Below are positions 1 through 12,500 of a stretch of 64,000 bases of DNA, piece by piece. The notes beneath the pieces were generated by a model, which saw nothing but the letters and a program-made list of their open reading frames with translations, ran no database searches and was not told the DNA's origin. Origin of the DNA: Auanema rhodensis (taxonomy: Eukaryota > Nematoda > Chromadorea > Rhabditida > Rhabditidae); NCBI GenBank assembly GCA_964057225.1, contig CAXKVF010000076.1:62001-126000 (forward strand), read 5' to 3'. Numbering within the stretch: position 1 is the first letter of the stretch; each line of letters begins with the position of its first letter. The position numbers and the translations under genes were made by a program.

Positions 1-10
1 TTCACGTGAA
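1..10. repeat. Perfect 10-bp palindrome containing CACGTG, present in nearly every unit
   Basis: TTCACGTGAA equals its own reverse complement and recurs every 176 bp. The core CACGTG is the G-box/E-box sequence bound by bHLH and some bZIP proteins (established for those families); binding here is only a possibility. Rare units break it: unit 4 has TTCATGTGAA (529), unit 62 has TTCTCGTGAA (10737), units 100 and 140 have CACGTA (17425 and 24465), and units 14 and 23 change the last base (2289, 3873). The core is intact in the vast majority of units. Confidence 0.85.
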
Positions 11-88
11 AGATAAAGAGATGCGGTTTTCAAAATTAGATTCCCCATGTCCATATTAGTCTAAAAACAAATTTTTATTGATATTAGT

Positions 89-103
89 TCATGGTAACCA
101 TGA
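89..103. repeat. 15-nt dyad TCATGGTAACCATGA within each monomer
   Basis: Two perfect 7-base arms (TCATGGT and ACCATGA) flank a single central A, giving a GGTNACC core at 93-99. The outer left arm overlaps the most variable site in the monomer: bases 89-90 read TC, GC, GA or AC in different units, which shortens the arm while leaving the inner 9-11 bases. Rare units alter the core or right arm: units 235 (CATTGTAACC), 344 (CATGATAACC), 170/210/221/228 (ACCACGAC) and 174/181/188/208/218 (ACCGTGAC). It could be a protein-binding dyad or a small cruciform; the sequence alone cannot decide. Confidence 0.8.
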
Positions 104-130
104 CTTTGAAATTTACGTGAACTTTAATTT
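104..130 (+). repeat. Short internal direct repeat inside the monomer
   Basis: ACTTTGAAATTTA (103-115) is followed after ACGTGA-type sequence by ACTTTAATTTA (121-131). The two differ by a short G/A difference in the middle. This suggests that the monomer may itself contain a degenerate internal duplication of about 18 bp. The segments are short and AT-rich, so chance cannot be excluded. Confidence 0.4.
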
Positions 131-186
131 ATGCTAATTAAATGTACACGTGATGTGCACTTGGTATGTAACTCGCTTCACGTGAA
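113..186. other. Three ACGTG cores spaced 33 and 32 bp across the unit junction
   Basis: TTACGTGAA (113-121), TACACGTGAT (145-154) and TTCACGTGAA of the next unit (177-186) share an ACGT centre. The centres lie 33 and 32 bp apart, close to three turns of B-DNA, so all three would face roughly the same side of the helix. Read on the minus strand, 147-154 is ATCACGTG. The first core loses its CpG in units carrying the 111T/116T haplotype (TTATGTGAA); the second is changed in units 180, 187, 194, 225 and 232 (CACTTG), 248 and 256 (CACGTA), and 157 and 159 (TACGCGTG). Confidence 0.7.
123..142. repeat. AT-rich inverted repeat TTTAATT/AATTAAA with 6-base spacer
   Basis: Bases 123-129 and 136-142 of the unit are perfect 7-base reverse complements separated by TATGCT. 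A recurrent T-to-A change at unit base 130 turns the left side into TTAATTAA, a second palindrome, in a subset of units lying only between unit 32 and unit 159. The segment also reads ATGCTAATTA, which contains a homeodomain-type TAATTA core; that resemblance is weak evidence in AT-rich DNA. Confidence 0.75.
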
Positions 187-352
187 AGATAAAGAGATGC
201 GGTTTTCAAAATTAGATTCCCCATGTCCATATTAGTCTAAAAACAAATTTTTATTGATATTGGTTCATGGTAACCATGACTTTGAAATTTACGTGAACTT
301 TAATTTATGCTAATTAAATGTACACGTGATGTGCACTTGGTATGTAACTCGC
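177..352 (+). repeat. Representative 176-bp monomer (unit 2, common form)
   Basis: Unit 2 matches the commonest base at every recurrent variable site. Landmarks in unit coordinates: palindrome TTCACGTGAA at 1-10; GATAAAGAG at 12-20; GCGG at 23-26; TTTTCAAAA at 27-35; TTCCCCATGTCC at 41-52; A-rich to T-rich stretch at 63-76; GGTTC at 86-90; dyad TCATGGTAACCATGA at 89-103; ACTTTGAAATTTACGTGA at 104-120 after its leading base; AT-rich inverted repeat at 123-142; TACACGTGAT at 145-154; GTGCAC at 155-160; ACTCGC at 171-176. The choice of unit start is arbitrary. Recurrent variation is concentrated at 15, 20, 25-31, 43-53, 63/66, 74, 86-90, 111-116, 130, 140, 150 and 159-160; 161-176 plus 1-9 is nearly invariant. 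Confidence 0.95.
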
Positions 353-2112
353 TTCACGTGAAAGATAAAGAGATGCGGTTTTCAAAATTAGATTCCCCAT
401 GTCCATATTAGTCTAAAAACAAATTTTTATTGATATTAGTTCATGGTAACCATGACTTTGAAATTTACGTGAACTTTAATTTATGCTAATTAAATGTACA
501 CGTGATGTGCACTTGGTATGTAACTCGCTTCATGTGAAAGATAAAGAGATGCGGTTTTCAAAATTAGATTCCCCATGTCCATATTAGTCTAAAAACAAAT
601 TTTTATTGATATTGGTTCATGGTAACCATGACTTTGAAATTTACGTGAACTTTAATTTATGCTAATTAAATGTACACGTGATGTGCACTTGGTATGTAAC
701 TCGCTTCACGTGAAAGATAAAGAGATGCGGTTTTCAAAATTAGATTCCCCATGTCCATATTAGTCTAAAAACAAATTTTTATTGATATTGCTTCATGGTA
801 ACCATGACTTTGAAATTTACGTGAACTTTAATTTATGCTAATTAAATGTACACGTGATGTGCACTTGGTATGTAACTCGCTTCACGTGAAAGATAAAGAG
901 ATGCGGTTTTCAAAATTAGATTCCCCATGTCCATATTAGTCTAAAAACAAATTTTTATTGATATTGGTTCATGGTAACCATGACTTTGAAATTTACGTGA
1001 ACTTTAATTTATGCTAATTAAATGTACACGTGATGTGCACTTGGTATGTAACTCGCTTCACGTGAAAGATAAAGAGATGCTGTTTTCAAAATTAGATTCC
1101 CCATGTCCGTATTAGTCTAAAAACAAATTTTTATTGATATTGCTTCATGGTAACCATGACTTTGAAATTTACGTGAACTTTAATTTATGCTAATTAAATG
1201 TACACGTGATGTGCACTTGGTATGTAACTCGCTTCACGTGAAAGATAAAGAGATGCGGTTTTCAAAATTAGATTCCTCATGTCCATATTAGTCTAAAAAC
1301 AAATTTTTATTGATATTGGTGCATGGTAACCATGACTTTGAAATTTACGTGAACTTTAATTTATGCTAATTAAATGTACACGTGATGTGCACTTGGTATG
1401 TAACTCGCTTCACGTGAAAGATAAAGAGATGCGGTTTTCAAAATTAGATTCCCCATGTCCATATTAGTCTAAAAACAAATTTTTATTGATATTGGTGAAT
1501 GGTAACCATGACTTTGAAATTTACGTGAACTTTAATTTATGCTAATTAAATGTACACGTGATGTGCACTTGGTATGTAACTCGCTTCACGTGAAAGATGA
1601 AGAGATGCGGTTTTCAAAATTAGATTCCTCATGTCCATATTAGTCTAAAAACAAATTTTTATTGATATTGGTTCATGGTAACCATGACTTTGAAATTTAC
1701 GTGAACTTTAATTTATGCTAATTAAATGTACACGTGATGTGCACTTGGTATGTAACTCGCTTCACGTGAAAGATAAAGAGATGCGGTTTTCAAAATTAGA
1801 TTCCCCATGTCCATATTAGTCTAAAAACAAATTTTTATTGATATTGGTACATGGTAACCATGACTTTGAAATTTACGTGAACTTTAATTTATGCTAATTA
1901 AATGTACACGTGATGTGCACTTGGTATGTAACTCGCTTCACGTGAAAGATAAAGAGATTCGGTTTTCAAAATTAGATTCCCCATGTCCATATTAGTCTAG
2001 AAACAAATTTTTATTGATATTGGTTCATGGTAACCATGACTTTGAAATTTACGTGAACTTTAATTTATGCTAATTAAATGTACACGTGATGTGCACTTGG
2101 TATGTAACTCGC

Positions 2113-5104
2113 TTCACGTGAAAGATAAAGAGATGCGGTTTTCAAAATTAGATTCCCCATGTCCATATTAGTCTAAAAACAAATTTTTATTGATATTGGT
2201 TCATGGTAACCATGACTTTGAAATTTACGTGAACTTTAATTTATGCTAATTAAATGTACACGTGATGTGCACTTGGTATGTAACTCGCTTCACGTGATAG
2301 ATAAAGAGATGCGGTTTTCAAAATTAGATTCCCCATGTCCATATTAGTCTAAAAACAAATTTTTATTGATATTGGTTCATGGTAACCATGACTTTGAAAT
2401 TTACGTGAACTTTAATTTATGCTAATTAAATGTACACGTGATGTGCACTTGGTATGTAACTCGCTTCACGTGAAAGATAAAGAGATGCGGTTTTCAAAAT
2501 TAGATTCCCCATGTCCATATTAGTCTAAAAACAAATTTTTATTGATATTGGTGCATGGTAACCATGACTTTGAAATTTACGTGAACTTTAATTTATGCTA
2601 ATTAAATGTACACGTGATGTGCACTTGGTATGTAACTCGCTTCACGTGAAAGATAAAGAGATGCGGTTTTCAAAATTAGATTCCTCATGTCTATATTAGT
2701 CTAAAAACAAATTTTTATTGATATTGGTTCATGGTAACCATGACTTTGAAATTTACGTGAACTTTAATTTATGCTAATTAAATGTACACGTGATGTGCAC
2801 TTGGTATGTAACTCGCTTCACGTGAAAGATAAAGAGATGCGGTTTTCAAAATTAGATTCCCCATGTCCATATTAGTCTAAAAACAAATTTTTATTGATAT
2901 TGCTTCATGGTAACCATGACTTTGAAATTTACGTGAACTTTAATTTATGCTAATTAAATGTACACGTGATGTGCACTTGGTATGTAACTCGCTTCACGTG
3001 AAAGATAAAGAGATGCGGTTTTCAAAATTAGATTCCCCATGTCCATATTAGTCTCAACACAAATTTTTATTGATATTGCTTCATGGTAACCATGACTTTG
3101 AAATTTACGTGAACTTTAATTTATGCTAATTAAATGTACACGTGATGTGCACTTGGTATGTAACTCGCTTCACGTGAAAGATAAAGAGATGCGGTTTGCA
3201 AAATTAGATTCCCCATGTCCATATTAGTCTAAAAACAAATTTTTATTGATATTGCTTCATGGTAACCATGACTTTGAAATTTACGTGAACTTTAATTTAT
3301 GCTAATTAAATGTACACGTGATGTGCTCTTGGTATGTAACTCGCTTCACGTGAAAGATAAAGAAATGCGGTTTTCAAAATTAGATTCCCCATGTCCATAT
3401 TAGTCTAAAAACAAATTTTTATTGATATTGGTTCATGGTAACCATGACTTTGAAATTTACGTGAACTTTAATTTATGCTAATTAAATGTACACGTGATGT
3501 GCACTTGGTATGTAACTCGCTTCACGTGAAAGATAAAGAGATGCGGTTTTCAAAATTAGATTCCCCATGTCCATATTAGTCTAAAAACAAATTTTTATTG
3601 ATATTGGTTCATGGTAACCATGACTTTGAAATTTACGTGAACTTTAATTTATGCTAATTAAATGTACACGTGATGTGCACTTGGTATGTAACTCGCTTCA
3701 CGTGAAAGATAAAGAGATGCGGTTTTCAAAATTAGATTCCCCATGTCCATATTAGTCTAAAAACAAATTTTTATTGATATTGGTTCATGGTAACCATGAC
3801 TTTGAAATTTACGTGAACTTTAATTTATGCTAATTAAATGTACACGTGATGTGCACTTGGTATGTAACTCGCTTCACGTGATAGATAAAGAGATGCGGTT
3901 TTCAAAATTAGATTCCCCATGTCCATATTAGTCTAAAAACAAATTTTTATTGATATTGGTTCATGGTAACCATGACTTTGAAATTTACGTGAACTTTAAT
4001 TTATGCTAATTAAATGTACACGTGATGTGCACTTGGTATGTAACTCGCTTCACGTGAAAGATAAAGAGATGCGGTTTTCAAAATTAGATTCCCCATGTCC
4101 ATATTAGTCTAAAAACAAATTTTTATTGATATTGGTGCATGGTAACCATGACTTTGAAATTTACGTGAACTTTAATTTATGCTAATTAAATGTACACGTG
4201 ATGTGCACTTGGTATGTAACTCGCTTCACGTGAAAGATAAAGAGATGCGGTTTTCAAAATTAGATTCCTCATGTCTATATTAGTCTAAAAACAAATTTTT
4301 ATTGATATTGGTTCATGGTAACCATGACTTTGAAATTTACGTGAACTTTAATTTATGCTAATTAAATGTACACGTGATGTGCACTTGGTATGTAACTCGC
4401 TTCACGTGAAAGATAAAGAGATGCGGTTTTCAAAATTAGATTCCCCATGTCCATATTAGTCTAAAAACAAATTTTTATTGATATTGCTTCATGGTAACCA
4501 TGACTTTGAAATTTACGTGAACTTTAATTTATGCTAATTAAATGTACACGTGATGTGCACTTGGTATGTAACTCGCTTCACGTGAAAGATAAAGAGATGC
4601 GGTTTTCAAAATTAGATTCCCCATGTCCATATTAGTCTCAACACAAATTTTTATTGATATTGCTTCATGGTAACCATGACTTTGAAATTTACGTGAACTT
4701 TAATTTATGCTAATTAAATGTACACGTGATGTGCACTTGGTATGTAACTCGCTTCACGTGAAAGATAAAGAGATGCGGTTTGCAAAATTAGATTCCCCAT
4801 GTCCATATTAGTCTAAAAACAAATTTTTATTGATATTGCTTCATGGTAACCATGACTTTGAAATTTACGTGAACTTTAATTTATGCTAATTAAATGTACA
4901 CGTGATGTGCTCTTGGTATGTAACTCGCTTCACGTGAAAGATAAAGAAATGCGGTTTTCAAAATTAGATTCCCCATGTCCATATTAGTCTAAAAACAAAT
5001 TTTTATTGATATTGGTTCATGGTAACCATGACTTTGAAATTTACGTGAACTTTAATTTATGCTAATTAAATGTACACGTGATGTGCACTTGGTATGTAAC
5101 TCGC
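2113..5104 (+). repeat. Tandem segmental duplication, offset 9 units (1,584 bp)
   Basis: Units 13-20 (2113-3520) match units 22-29 (3697-5104). Shared rare markers are GTGATAGATAA at the unit start (2289 and 3873), GGTGC (units 15 and 24), TTCCTCATGTCTAT (16 and 25), CTCAACACAA (3053 and 4637), GTTTGCAAAA with GTGCTCTTGG (19 and 28), and AAAGAAATGC (20 and 29). Similarity fails at units 12/21 and 21/30, so about eight units were copied in register. Confidence 0.9.
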
Positions 5105-8096
5105 TTCACGTGAAAGATAAAGAGATGCGGTTTTCAAAATTAGATTCCCCATGTCCATATTAGTCTAAAAACAAATTTTTATTGATATTGCTTCATGGTA
5201 ACCATGACTTTGAAATTTACGTGAACTTTAATTTATGCTAATTAAATGTACACGTGATGTGCACTTGGTATGTAACTCGCTTCACGTGAATGATAAAGAG
5301 ATGCGGTTTTCAAAATTAGATTCCCCATGTCCATATTAGTCTAAAAACAAATTTTTATTGATATTGCTTCATGGTAACCATGACTTTGAAATTTACGTGA
5401 ACTTTAATTTATGCTAATTAAATGTACACGTGATGTGCACTTGGTATGTAACTCGCTTCACGTGAAAGATAAAGAGATGCGGTTTTCAAAATTAGATTCC
5501 TCATGTCTATATTAGTCTAAAAACAAATTTTTATTGATATTGGTTCATGGTAACCATGACTTTGAAATTTACGTGAACTTTAATTAATGCTAATTAAATG
5601 TACACGTGATGTGCACTTGGTATGTAACTCGCTTCACGTGAAAGATAAAGAGATGCGGTTTTCAAAATTAGATTCCCCATGTCCATATTAGTCTAAAAAC
5701 AAATTTTTATTGATATTGCTTCATGGTAACCATGACTTTGAAATTTACGTGAACTTTAATTTATGCTAATTAAATGTACACGTGATGTGCACTTGGTATG
5801 TAACTCGCTTCACGTGAAAGATAAAGAGATGCGGTTTTCAAAATTAGATTCCCCATGTCCATATTAGTCTCAACACAAATTTTTATTGATATTGCTTCAT
5901 GGTAACCATGACTTTGAAATTTACGTGAACTTTAATTTATGCTAATTAAATGTACACGTGATGTGCACTTGGTATGTAACTCGCTTCACGTGAAAGATAA
6001 AGAGATGCGGTTTGCAAAATTAGATTCCCCATGTCCATATTAGTCTAAAAACAAATTTTTATTGATATTGCTTCATGGTAACCATGACTTTGAAATTTAC
6101 GTGAACTTTAATTTATGCTAATTAAATGTACACGTGATGTGCACTTGGTATGTAACTCGCTTCACGTGAAAGATAAAGAGATGCGGTTTTCAAAATTAGA
6201 TTCCCCATGTCCATATTAGTCTAAAAACAAATTTTTATTGATATTGGTTCATGGTAACCATGACTTTGAATTTTATGTGAACTTTAATTTATGCTAATTA
6301 AATGTACACGTGATGTGCACTTGGTATGTAACTCGCTTCACGTGAAAGATAAAGAAATGCGGTTTTCAAAATTAGATTCCCCATGTCCATATTAGTCTAA
6401 AAACAAATTTTTATTGATATTGGTTCATGGTAACCATGACTTTGAAATTTACGTGAACTTTAATTTATGCTAATTAAATGTACACGTGATGTGCACTTGG
6501 TATGTAACTCGCTTCACGTGAAAGATAAAGAGATGCGGTTTTCAAAATTAGATTCCCCATGTCCATATTAGTCTAAAAACAAATTTTTATTGATATTGCT
6601 TCATGGTAACCATGACTTTGAAATTTCCGTGAACTTTAATTTATGCTAATTAAATGTACACGTGATGTGCACTTGGTATGTAACTCGCTTCACGTGAAAG
6701 ATAAAGAGATGCGGTTTTCAAAATTAGATTCCCCATGTCCATATTAGTCTAAAAACAAATTTTTATTGATATTGGTTCATGGTAACCATGACTTTGAAAT
6801 TTACGTGAACTTTAATTTATGCTAATTAAATGTACACGTGATGTGCACTTGGTATGTAACTCGCTTCACGTGAAAGATAAAGAGATGCGGTTTTCAAAAT
6901 TAGATTCCTCATGTCTATATTAGTCTAAAAACAAATTTTTATTGATATTGGTTCATGGTAACCATGACTTTGAAATTTACGTGAACTTTAATTAATGCTA
7001 ATTAAATGTACACGTGATGTGCACTTGGTATGTAACTCGCTTCACGTGAAAGATAAAGAGATGCGGTTTTCAAAATTAGATTCCCCATGTCCATATTAGT
7101 CTAAAAACAAATTTTTATTGATATTGCTTCATGGTAACCATGACTTTGAAATTTACGTGAACTTTAATTTATGCTAATTAAATGTACACGTGATGTGCTC
7201 TTGGTATGTAACTCGCTTCACGTGAAAGATAAAGAAATGCGGTTTTCAAAATTAGATTCCCCATGTCCATATTAGTCTAAAAACAAATTTTTATTGATAT
7301 TGGTTCATGGTAACCATGACTTTGAAATTTACGTGAACTTTAATTTATGCTAATTAAATGTACACGTGATGTGCACTTGGTATGTAACTCGCTTCACGTG
7401 AAAGATAAAGAGATGCGGTTTTCAAAATTAGATTCCCCATGTCCATATTAGTCTAAAAACAAATTTTTATTGATATTGGTTCATGGTAACCATGACTTTG
7501 AATTTTACGTGAACTTTAATTTATGCTAATTAAATGTACACGTGATGTGCACTTGGTATGTAACTCGCTTCACGTGAAAGATAAAGAGATGCGGTTTGCA
7601 AAATTAGATTCCCCATGTCCATATTAGTCTAAAAACAAATTTTTATTGATATTGCTTCATGGTAACCATGACTTTGAAATTTACGTGAACTTTAATTTAT
7701 GCTAATTAAATGTACACGTGATGTGCACTTGGTATGTAACTCGCTTCACGTGAAAGATAAAGAGATGCGGTTTTCAAAATTAGATTCCCCATGTCCATAT
7801 TAGTCTAAAAACAAATTTTTATTGATATTGGTTCATGGTAACCATGACTTTGAAATTTACGTGAACTTTAATTAATGCTAATTAAATGTACACGTGATGT
7901 GCACTTGGTATGTAACTCGCTTCACGTGAAAGATAAAGAGATGCGGTTTGCAAAATTAGATTCCCCATGTCCATATTAGTCTAAAAACAAATTTTTATTG
8001 ATATTGCTTCATGGTAACCATGACTTTGAAATTTACGTGAACTTTAATTTATGCTAATTAAATGTACACGTGATGTGCACTTGGTATGTAACTCGC
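2113..8096 (+). repeat. Array zone B: units 13-46, 9- and 11-unit duplications
   Basis: This zone carries the recurring five-unit motif that marks much of the array: a unit with TTCCTCATGTCTAT; a unit with TTGCTTC; a unit with CTCAACACAA; a unit with GTTTGCAAAA; then a unit with AAAGAAATGCGG. It appears at units 16-20 and 25-29 and partly at 32-35. From unit 32 onward the T130A change (TTAATTAATGC) appears, and from unit 36 the linked 111T/116T haplotype (GAATTTTATGTG). Both remain confined to the region up to about units 152-159. Confidence 0.85.
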
Positions 8097-9504
8097 TTCA
8101 CGTGAAAGATAAAGAGATGCGGTTTTCAAAATTAGATTCCCCATGTCCATATTAGTCTAAAAACAAATTTTTATTGATATTGGTTCATGGTAACCATGAC
8201 TTTGAATTTTATGTGAACTTTAATTTATGCTAATTAAATGTACACGTGATGTGCACTTGGTATGTAACTCGCTTCACGTGAAAGATAAAGAAATGCGGTT
8301 TTCAAAATTAGATTCCCCATGTCCATATTAGTCTAAAAACAAATTTTTATTGATATTGGTTCATGGTAACCATGACTTTGAAATTTACGTGAACTTTAAT
8401 TTATGCTAATTAAATGTACACGTGATGTGCACTTGGTATGTAACTCGCTTCACGTGAAAGATAAAGAGATGCGGTTTTCAAAATTAGATTCCCCATGTCC
8501 ATATTAGTCTAAAAACAAATTTTTATTGATATTGCTTCATGGTAACCATGACTTTGAAATTTCCGTGAACTTTAATTTATGCTAATTAAATGTACACGTG
8601 ATGTGCACTTGGTATGTAACTCGCTTCACGTGAAAGATAAAGAGATGCGGTTTTCAAAATTAGATTCCCCATGTCCATATTAGTCTAAAAACAAATTTTT
8701 ATTGATATTGGTTCATGGTAACCATGACTTTGAAATTTACGTGAACTTTAATTTATGCTAATTAAATGTACACGTGATGTGCACTTGGTATGTAACTCGC
8801 TTCACGTGAAAGATAAAGAGATGCGGTTTTCAAAATTAGATTCCTCATGTCTATATTAGTCTAAAAACAAATTTTTATTGATATTGGTTCATGGTAACCA
8901 TGACTTTGAAATTTACGTGAACTTTAATTAATGCTAATTAAATGTACACGTGATGTGCACTTGGTATGTAACTCGCTTCACGTGAAAGATAAAGAGATGC
9001 GGTTTTCAAAATTAGATTCCCCATGTCCATATTAGTCTAAAAACAAATTTTTATTGATATTGCTTCATGGTAACCATGACTTTGAAATTTACGTGAACTT
9101 TAATTTATGCTAATTAAATGTACACGTGATGTGCTCTTGGTATGTAACTCGCTTCACGTGAAAGATAAAGAAATGCGGTTTTCAAAATTAGATTCCCCAT
9201 GTCCATATTAGTCTAAAAACAAATTTTTATTGATATTGGTTCATGGTAACCATGACTTTGAAATTTACGTGAACTTTAATTTATGCTAATTAAATGTACA
9301 CGTGATGTGCACTTGGTATGTAACTCGCTTCACGTGAAAGATAAAGAGATGCGGTTTTCAAAATTAGATTCCCCATGTCCATATTAGTCTAAAAACAAAT
9401 TTTTATTGATATTGGTTCATGGTAACCATGACTTTGAATTTTACGTGAACTTTAATTTATGCTAATTAAATGTACACGTGATGTGCACTTGGTATGTAAC
9501 TCGC
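5985..9504 (+). repeat. Tandem segmental duplication, offset 11 units (1,936 bp)
   Basis: Units 35-43 (5985-7568) match units 46-54 (7921-9504). Shared markers in order: GTTTGCAAAA; GAATTTTATGTG; AAAGAAATGC; TTTCCGTG with GCTTC; plain; TTCCTCATGTCTAT with TTAATTAATGC; GTGCTCTTGG; AAAGAAATGC; GAATTTTACGTG. The match stops at units 34/45 and 44/55. The second copy forms the start of the 20-unit block described next, so this duplication probably came first. Confidence 0.85.
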
Positions 9505-12500
9505 TTCACGTGAAAGATAAAGAGATGCGGTTTCCAAAATTAGATTCCCCATGTCCATATTAGTCTAAAAACAAATTTTTATTGATATTGGTTCATGGTA
9601 ACCATGACTTTGAAATTTACGTGAACTTTAATTAATGCTAATTAAATGTACACGTGATGTGCACTTGGTATGTAACTCGCTTCACGTGAAAGATAAAGAG
9701 ATGCGGTTTTCAAAATTAGATTCCCCATGTCCATATTAGTCTAAAAACAAATTTTTATTGATATTGCTTCATGGTAACCATGACTTTGAAATTTACGTGA
9801 ACTTTAATTTATGCTAATTAAATGTACACGTGATGTGCACTTGGTATGTAACTCGCTTCACGTGAAAGATAAAGAGATGCGGTTTTCAAAATTAGATTCC
9901 CCATGTCCATATTAGTCTAAAAACAAATTTTTATTGATATTGGTTCATGGTAACCATGACTTTGAATTTTATGTGAACTTTAATTTATGCTAATTAAATG
10001 TACACGTGATGTGCACTTGGTATGTAACTCGCTTCACGTGAAAGATAAAGAAATGCGGTTTTCAAAATTAGATTCCCCATGTCCATATTAGTCTAAAAAC
10101 AAATTTTTATTGATATTGGTTCATGGTAACCATGACTTTGAAATTTACGTGAACTTTAATTTATGCTAATTAAATGTACACGTGATGTGCACTTGGTATG
10201 TAACTCGCTTCACGTGAAAGATAAAGAGATGCGGTTTTCAAAATTAGATTCCCCATGTCCATATTAGTCTAAAAACAAATTTTTATTGATATTGCTTCAT
10301 GGTAACCATGACTTTGAAATTTACGTGAACTTTAATTTATGCTAATTAAATGTACACGTGATGTGCACTTGGTATGTAACTCGCTTCACGTGAAAGATAA
10401 AGAGATGCGGTTTTCAAAATTAGATTCCTCATGTCTATATTAGTCTAAAAACAAATTTTTATTGATATTGGTTCATGGTAACCATGACTTTGAAATTTAC
10501 GTGAACTTTAATTAATGCTAATTAAATGTACACGTGATGTGCACTTGGTATGTAACTCGCTTCACGTGAAAGATAAAGAGATGCGGTTTTCAAAATTAGA
10601 TTCCCCATGTCCATATTAGTCTAAAAACAAATTTTTATTGATATTGCTTCATGGTAACCATGACTTTGAAATTTACGTGAACTTTAATTTATGCTAATTA
10701 AATGTACACGTGATGTGCACTTGGTATGTAACTCGCTTCTCGTGAAAGATAAAGAGATGCGGTTTTCAAAATTAGATTCCCCATGTCCATATTAGTCTCA
10801 ACACAAATTTTTATTGATATTGCTTCATGGTAACCATGACTTTGAAATTTACGTGAACTTTAATTTATGCTAATTAAATGTACACGTGATGTGCACTTGG
10901 TATGTAACTCGCTTCACGTGAAAGATAAAGAGATGCGGTTTGCAAAATTAGATTCCCCATGTCCATATTAGTCTAAAAACAAATTTTTATTGATATTGCT
11001 TCATGGTAACCATGACTTTGAAATTTACGTGAACTTTAATTTATGCTAATTAAATGTACACGTGATGTGCACTTGGTATGTAACTCGCTTCACGTGAAAG
11101 ATAAAGAGATGCGGTTTTCAAAATTAGATTCCCCATGTCCATATTAGTCTAAAAACAAATTTTTATTGATATTGCTTCATGGTAACCATGACTTTGAAAT
11201 TTACGTGAACTTTAATTTATGCTAATTAAATGTACACGTGATGTGCACTTGGTATGTAACTCGCTTCACGTGAAAGATAAAGAGATGCGGTTTTCAAAAT
11301 TAGATTCCCCATGTCCATATTAGTCTAAAAACAAATTTTTATTGATATTGGTTCATGGTAACCATGACTTTGAATTTTATGTGAACTTTAATTTATGCTA
11401 ATTAAATGTACACGTGATGTGCACTTGGTATGTAACTCGCTTCACGTGAAAGATAAAGAAATGCGGTTTTCAAAATTAGATTCTCCATGTCCATATTAGT
11501 CTAAAAACAAATTTTTATTGATATTGGTTCATGGTAACCATGACTTTGAAATTTACGTGAACTTTAATTTATGCTAATTAAATGTACACGTGATGTGCAC
11601 TTGGTATGTAACTCGCTTCACGTGAAAGATAAAGAGATGCGGTTTTCAAAATTAGATTCCCCATGTCCATATTAGTCTAAAAACAAATTTTTATTGATAT
11701 TGGTTCATGGTAACCATGACTTTGAATTTTATGTGAACTTTAATTTATGCTAATTAAATGTACACGTGATGTGCACTTGGTATGTAACTCGCTTCACGTG
11801 AAAGATAAAGAAATGCGGTTTTCAAAATTAGATTCCCCATGTCCATATTAGTCTAAAAACAAATTTTTATTGATATTGGTTCATGGTAACCATGACTTTG
11901 AAATTTACGTGAACTTTAATTTATGCTAATTAAATGTACACGTGATGTGCACTTGGTATGTAACTCGCTTCACGTGAAAGATAAAGAGATGCGGTTTTCA
12001 AAATTAGATTCCCCATGTCCATATTAGTCTAAAAACAAATTTTTATTGATATTGCTTCATGGTAACCATGACTTTGAAATTTCCGTGAACTTTAATTTAT
12101 GCTAATTAAATGTACACGTGATGTGCACTTGGTATGTAACTCGCTTCACGTGAAAGATAAAGAGATGCGGTTTTCAAAATTAGATTCCCCATGTCCATAT
12201 TAGTCTAAAAACAAATTTTTATTGATATTGGTTCATGGTAACCATGACTTTGAAATTTACGTGAACTTTAATTTATGCTAATTAAATGTACACGTGATGT
12301 GCACTTGGTATGTAACTCGCTTCACGTGAAAGATAAAGAGATGCGGTTTTCAAAATTAGATTCCTCATGTCTATATTAGTCTAAAAACAAATTTTTATTG
12401 ATATTGGTTCATGGTAACCATGACTTTGAAATTTACGTGAACTTTAATTAATGCTAATTAAATGTACACGTGATGTGCACTTGGTATGTAACTCGCTTCA

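Larger units (their letters stand above)
1..2112 (+). repeat. Array zone A: units 1-12
   Basis: Units 1-4 alternate ATTAGTTC and ATTGGTTC at unit bases 83-90, a dimer-like (352-bp) pattern seen again in units 293-297 and 306-312. Later units include TTCCTCATGT with GGTGC (unit 8), GGTGAAT (unit 9), the 15G change AGATGAAG (unit 10), GGTACAT (unit 11) and GATTCGG with TCTAGAAAC (unit 12). Unit 7 is singular, with GCTG at 23-26 and TCCGTATT. Units 9-12 open a block that reappears near the far end of the window at unit 321. Confidence 0.85.

Noticed and set aside
131-142. Octamer (POU) promoter site at ATGCTAATTA
   Set aside because: It has one mismatch to the ATGCAAAT octamer and lies in AT-rich DNA. 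There is no gene nearby to regulate.
145-186. Yeast-type point centromere because of the CDEI-like site
   Set aside because: A single 8-base match is expected often, no CDEIII-like element was seen, and point centromeres are about 125 bp and single copy. Kept only as a speculative binding-site observation.
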